Below are positions 63,302 to 64,000 of a stretch of DNA of 64,000 nt, piece by piece (within the stretch, counting starts at the first letter, position 1; every line of letters starts with the position of its first letter). The DNA lies in assembly GCF_030137545.1 (NCBI RefSeq), contig NZ_JARUVL010000001.1, positions 1 through 64,000 of the forward strand, read 5' to 3'. Position numbers and translations under genes: made by a program. Below the pieces are notes generated by a model. It was not told where the DNA came from. It was given only the letters and a program-made list of their open reading frames with translations, and made no database searches. The DNA is from Virgibacillus sp. LDC-1 (GTDB lineage Bacteria > Bacillota > Bacilli > Bacillales > Amphibacillaceae).

Positions 63302-64000
63302 ATGAAATCAGCAATTATGGTTTTAAAAGAACAAATAGATAATTTTTACCTTATTAGAAGACTTTCATTGTATGAATTAAAAAGTCAAAATAAAAATAAC
63401 TATTTAGGTATTCTTTGGGAGATTATTAATCCAACAATCCAGATATTAATTTATTGGTTTGTATTTGGTACGCTAAGGTCAAGTGAGCCCATCAATGTAA
63501 ATGGCGAATATGTACCATTTTTTATTTGGCTATTAATAGCGTTTATTTTATGGATATTTTTTTATCAGTCTACGATTGAAGGATCGAAGTCGATATATTC
63601 ACGATTGCTAATGCTATCAAAGATGAATTTTCCGATGAGTGTTATCCCTAATTATGTTATCTTTTCTAAGTTATACGTTCATATAGCTATGCTAATTATA
63701 ACGATTATCTTTCTGCAGTTTTATGGATTTACAATAAGTATTTATTCTTTGCAAATTTTTTATTATCTTTTTGCTACTTTATGTCTTATTTTTTCTGTAT
63801 CTCTTATTACATCTACATTGTCAACAATCATAAGAGATGTGCACATGTTTCTTAATTCAACATTGCGTATGGGATTGTATTTATCTGGAGTTTTATGGCC
63901 AATAGCAATTATAGGCAACTCAACCGTGATAGCTATTTTGAAGTTAAATCCCTTATATTACTTAATTGAAGGTTATCGCCATGCGTTGTTAGGGTCTAGT
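63302..64000 (+). CDS. tagG: Teichoic acid ABC transporter permease TagG (partial)
   Basis: The first 233 codons are present; the frame stays open to the window end, so it is cut, not broken. It is an ABC-2 polymer exporter permease, with N-terminal amphipathic LIRRLSLYELKSQNKNNYLG, a membrane pair by NPTIQILIYWFVFGTL, and SKMNFPMSVIPNYVIFSKL. TagG with the ATPase TagH moves wall teichoic acid across the membrane; tagH should follow outside. ATG at 63302, GAGAGGAAA about 6 bases upstream. Confidence 0.9.
   Translation, partial: MKSAIMVLKEQIDNFYLIRRLSLYELKSQNKNNYLGILWEIINPTIQILIYWFVFGTLRSSEPINVNGEYVPFFIWLLIAFILWIFFYQSTIEGSKSIYSRLLMLSKMNFPMSVIPNYVIFSKLYVHIAMLIITIIFLQFYGFTISIYSLQIFYYLFATLCLIFSVSLITSTLSTIIRDVHMFLNSTLRMGLYLSGVLWPIAIIGNSTVIAILKLNPLYYLIEGYRHALLGSS

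Overview
The window is a stretch of chromosome from a low-GC, endospore-forming, flagellated Gram-positive bacterium of the Bacillaceae. The evidence is the core order ywzB-ywmB-murA, then spoIID, spoIIQ, spoIIID, mbl, flhO, flhP and fabZ, strong AGGAGG-type ribosome binding sites, frequent GTG and TTG starts, and A/T-rich wall-polymer genes. The flavour is Oceanobacillus/Virgibacillus-like rather than Bacillus subtilis itself; this placement is an inference. No tRNA, rRNA, CRISPR array, insertion sequence or phage structural gene was seen.

Region 1 (1-12.5 kb): ywzB, ywmB and murA, then a dpp/ykf-type operon for uptake and breakdown of murein-derived peptides: D-aminopeptidase DppA, a class-A beta-lactamase-fold hydrolase, permeases DppB and DppC, ATPase DppD, binding lipoprotein DppE, LD-carboxypeptidase YkfA, NlpC/P60 endopeptidase YkfC and a second ATPase YkfD. 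The ykfB epimerase that usually sits between ykfA and ykfC is missing; a 217-bp non-coding piece is in its place.

Region 2 (12.5-22 kb): the sporulation and cell-shape block spoIID, spoIIQ, [insert], spoIIID, mbl, flhO, flhP, an EpuA-type membrane protein, fabZ and a small Asn/Asp-rich lipoprotein. The insert between spoIIQ and spoIIID is the most interesting part of the window. It is a 345-residue protein resembling AimR arbitrium receptors but without their N-terminal DNA-binding domain, followed by a 38-codon secreted pre-peptide gene ending in DPDMGTFD, with its own -10 box, a palindromic operator-like element and a terminator. It looks like a chromosomal arbitrium-like peptide signalling pair with no phage around it.

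Region 3 (22-39.6 kb): accessory transport and regulation. There is a TetR-controlled RND efflux pair with a perfect 16-bp operator palindrome, a ThrE/YjjPB-type exporter, a universal stress protein, a CorC/CNNM-type membrane protein, an ABC-2 exporter with its own TetR regulator, a beta-glucoside or chitobiose PTS operon (GH4, EIIC, EIIA, EIIB) divergent from chbG and a GntR regulator, an orphan membrane protein resembling F0 subunit c, and an unknown membrane protein.

Region 4 (39.6-64 kb): a decaying array of about twenty 20-21 bp units, a large secreted subtilisin-like protease, and then surface-polymer genes. One set (galU, ugd, a polymerase/ligase, a GT4 and a PssD/PssE-like pair) would make a UDP-glucuronate-based acidic polysaccharide. 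A second set is poly(glycerol phosphate) wall teichoic acid: tagD, tagB-like, two more CDP-glycerol glycerophosphotransferases (one fused to a GT4 domain), and tagG cut by the window end. Among these lie a 1361-residue glucosaminidase with six nearly identical wall-binding repeats, a DUF6270-like protein and an acyltransferase. From about 51.6 kb to the end the DNA is visibly more A/T-rich, as is common for variable surface-polymer loci.
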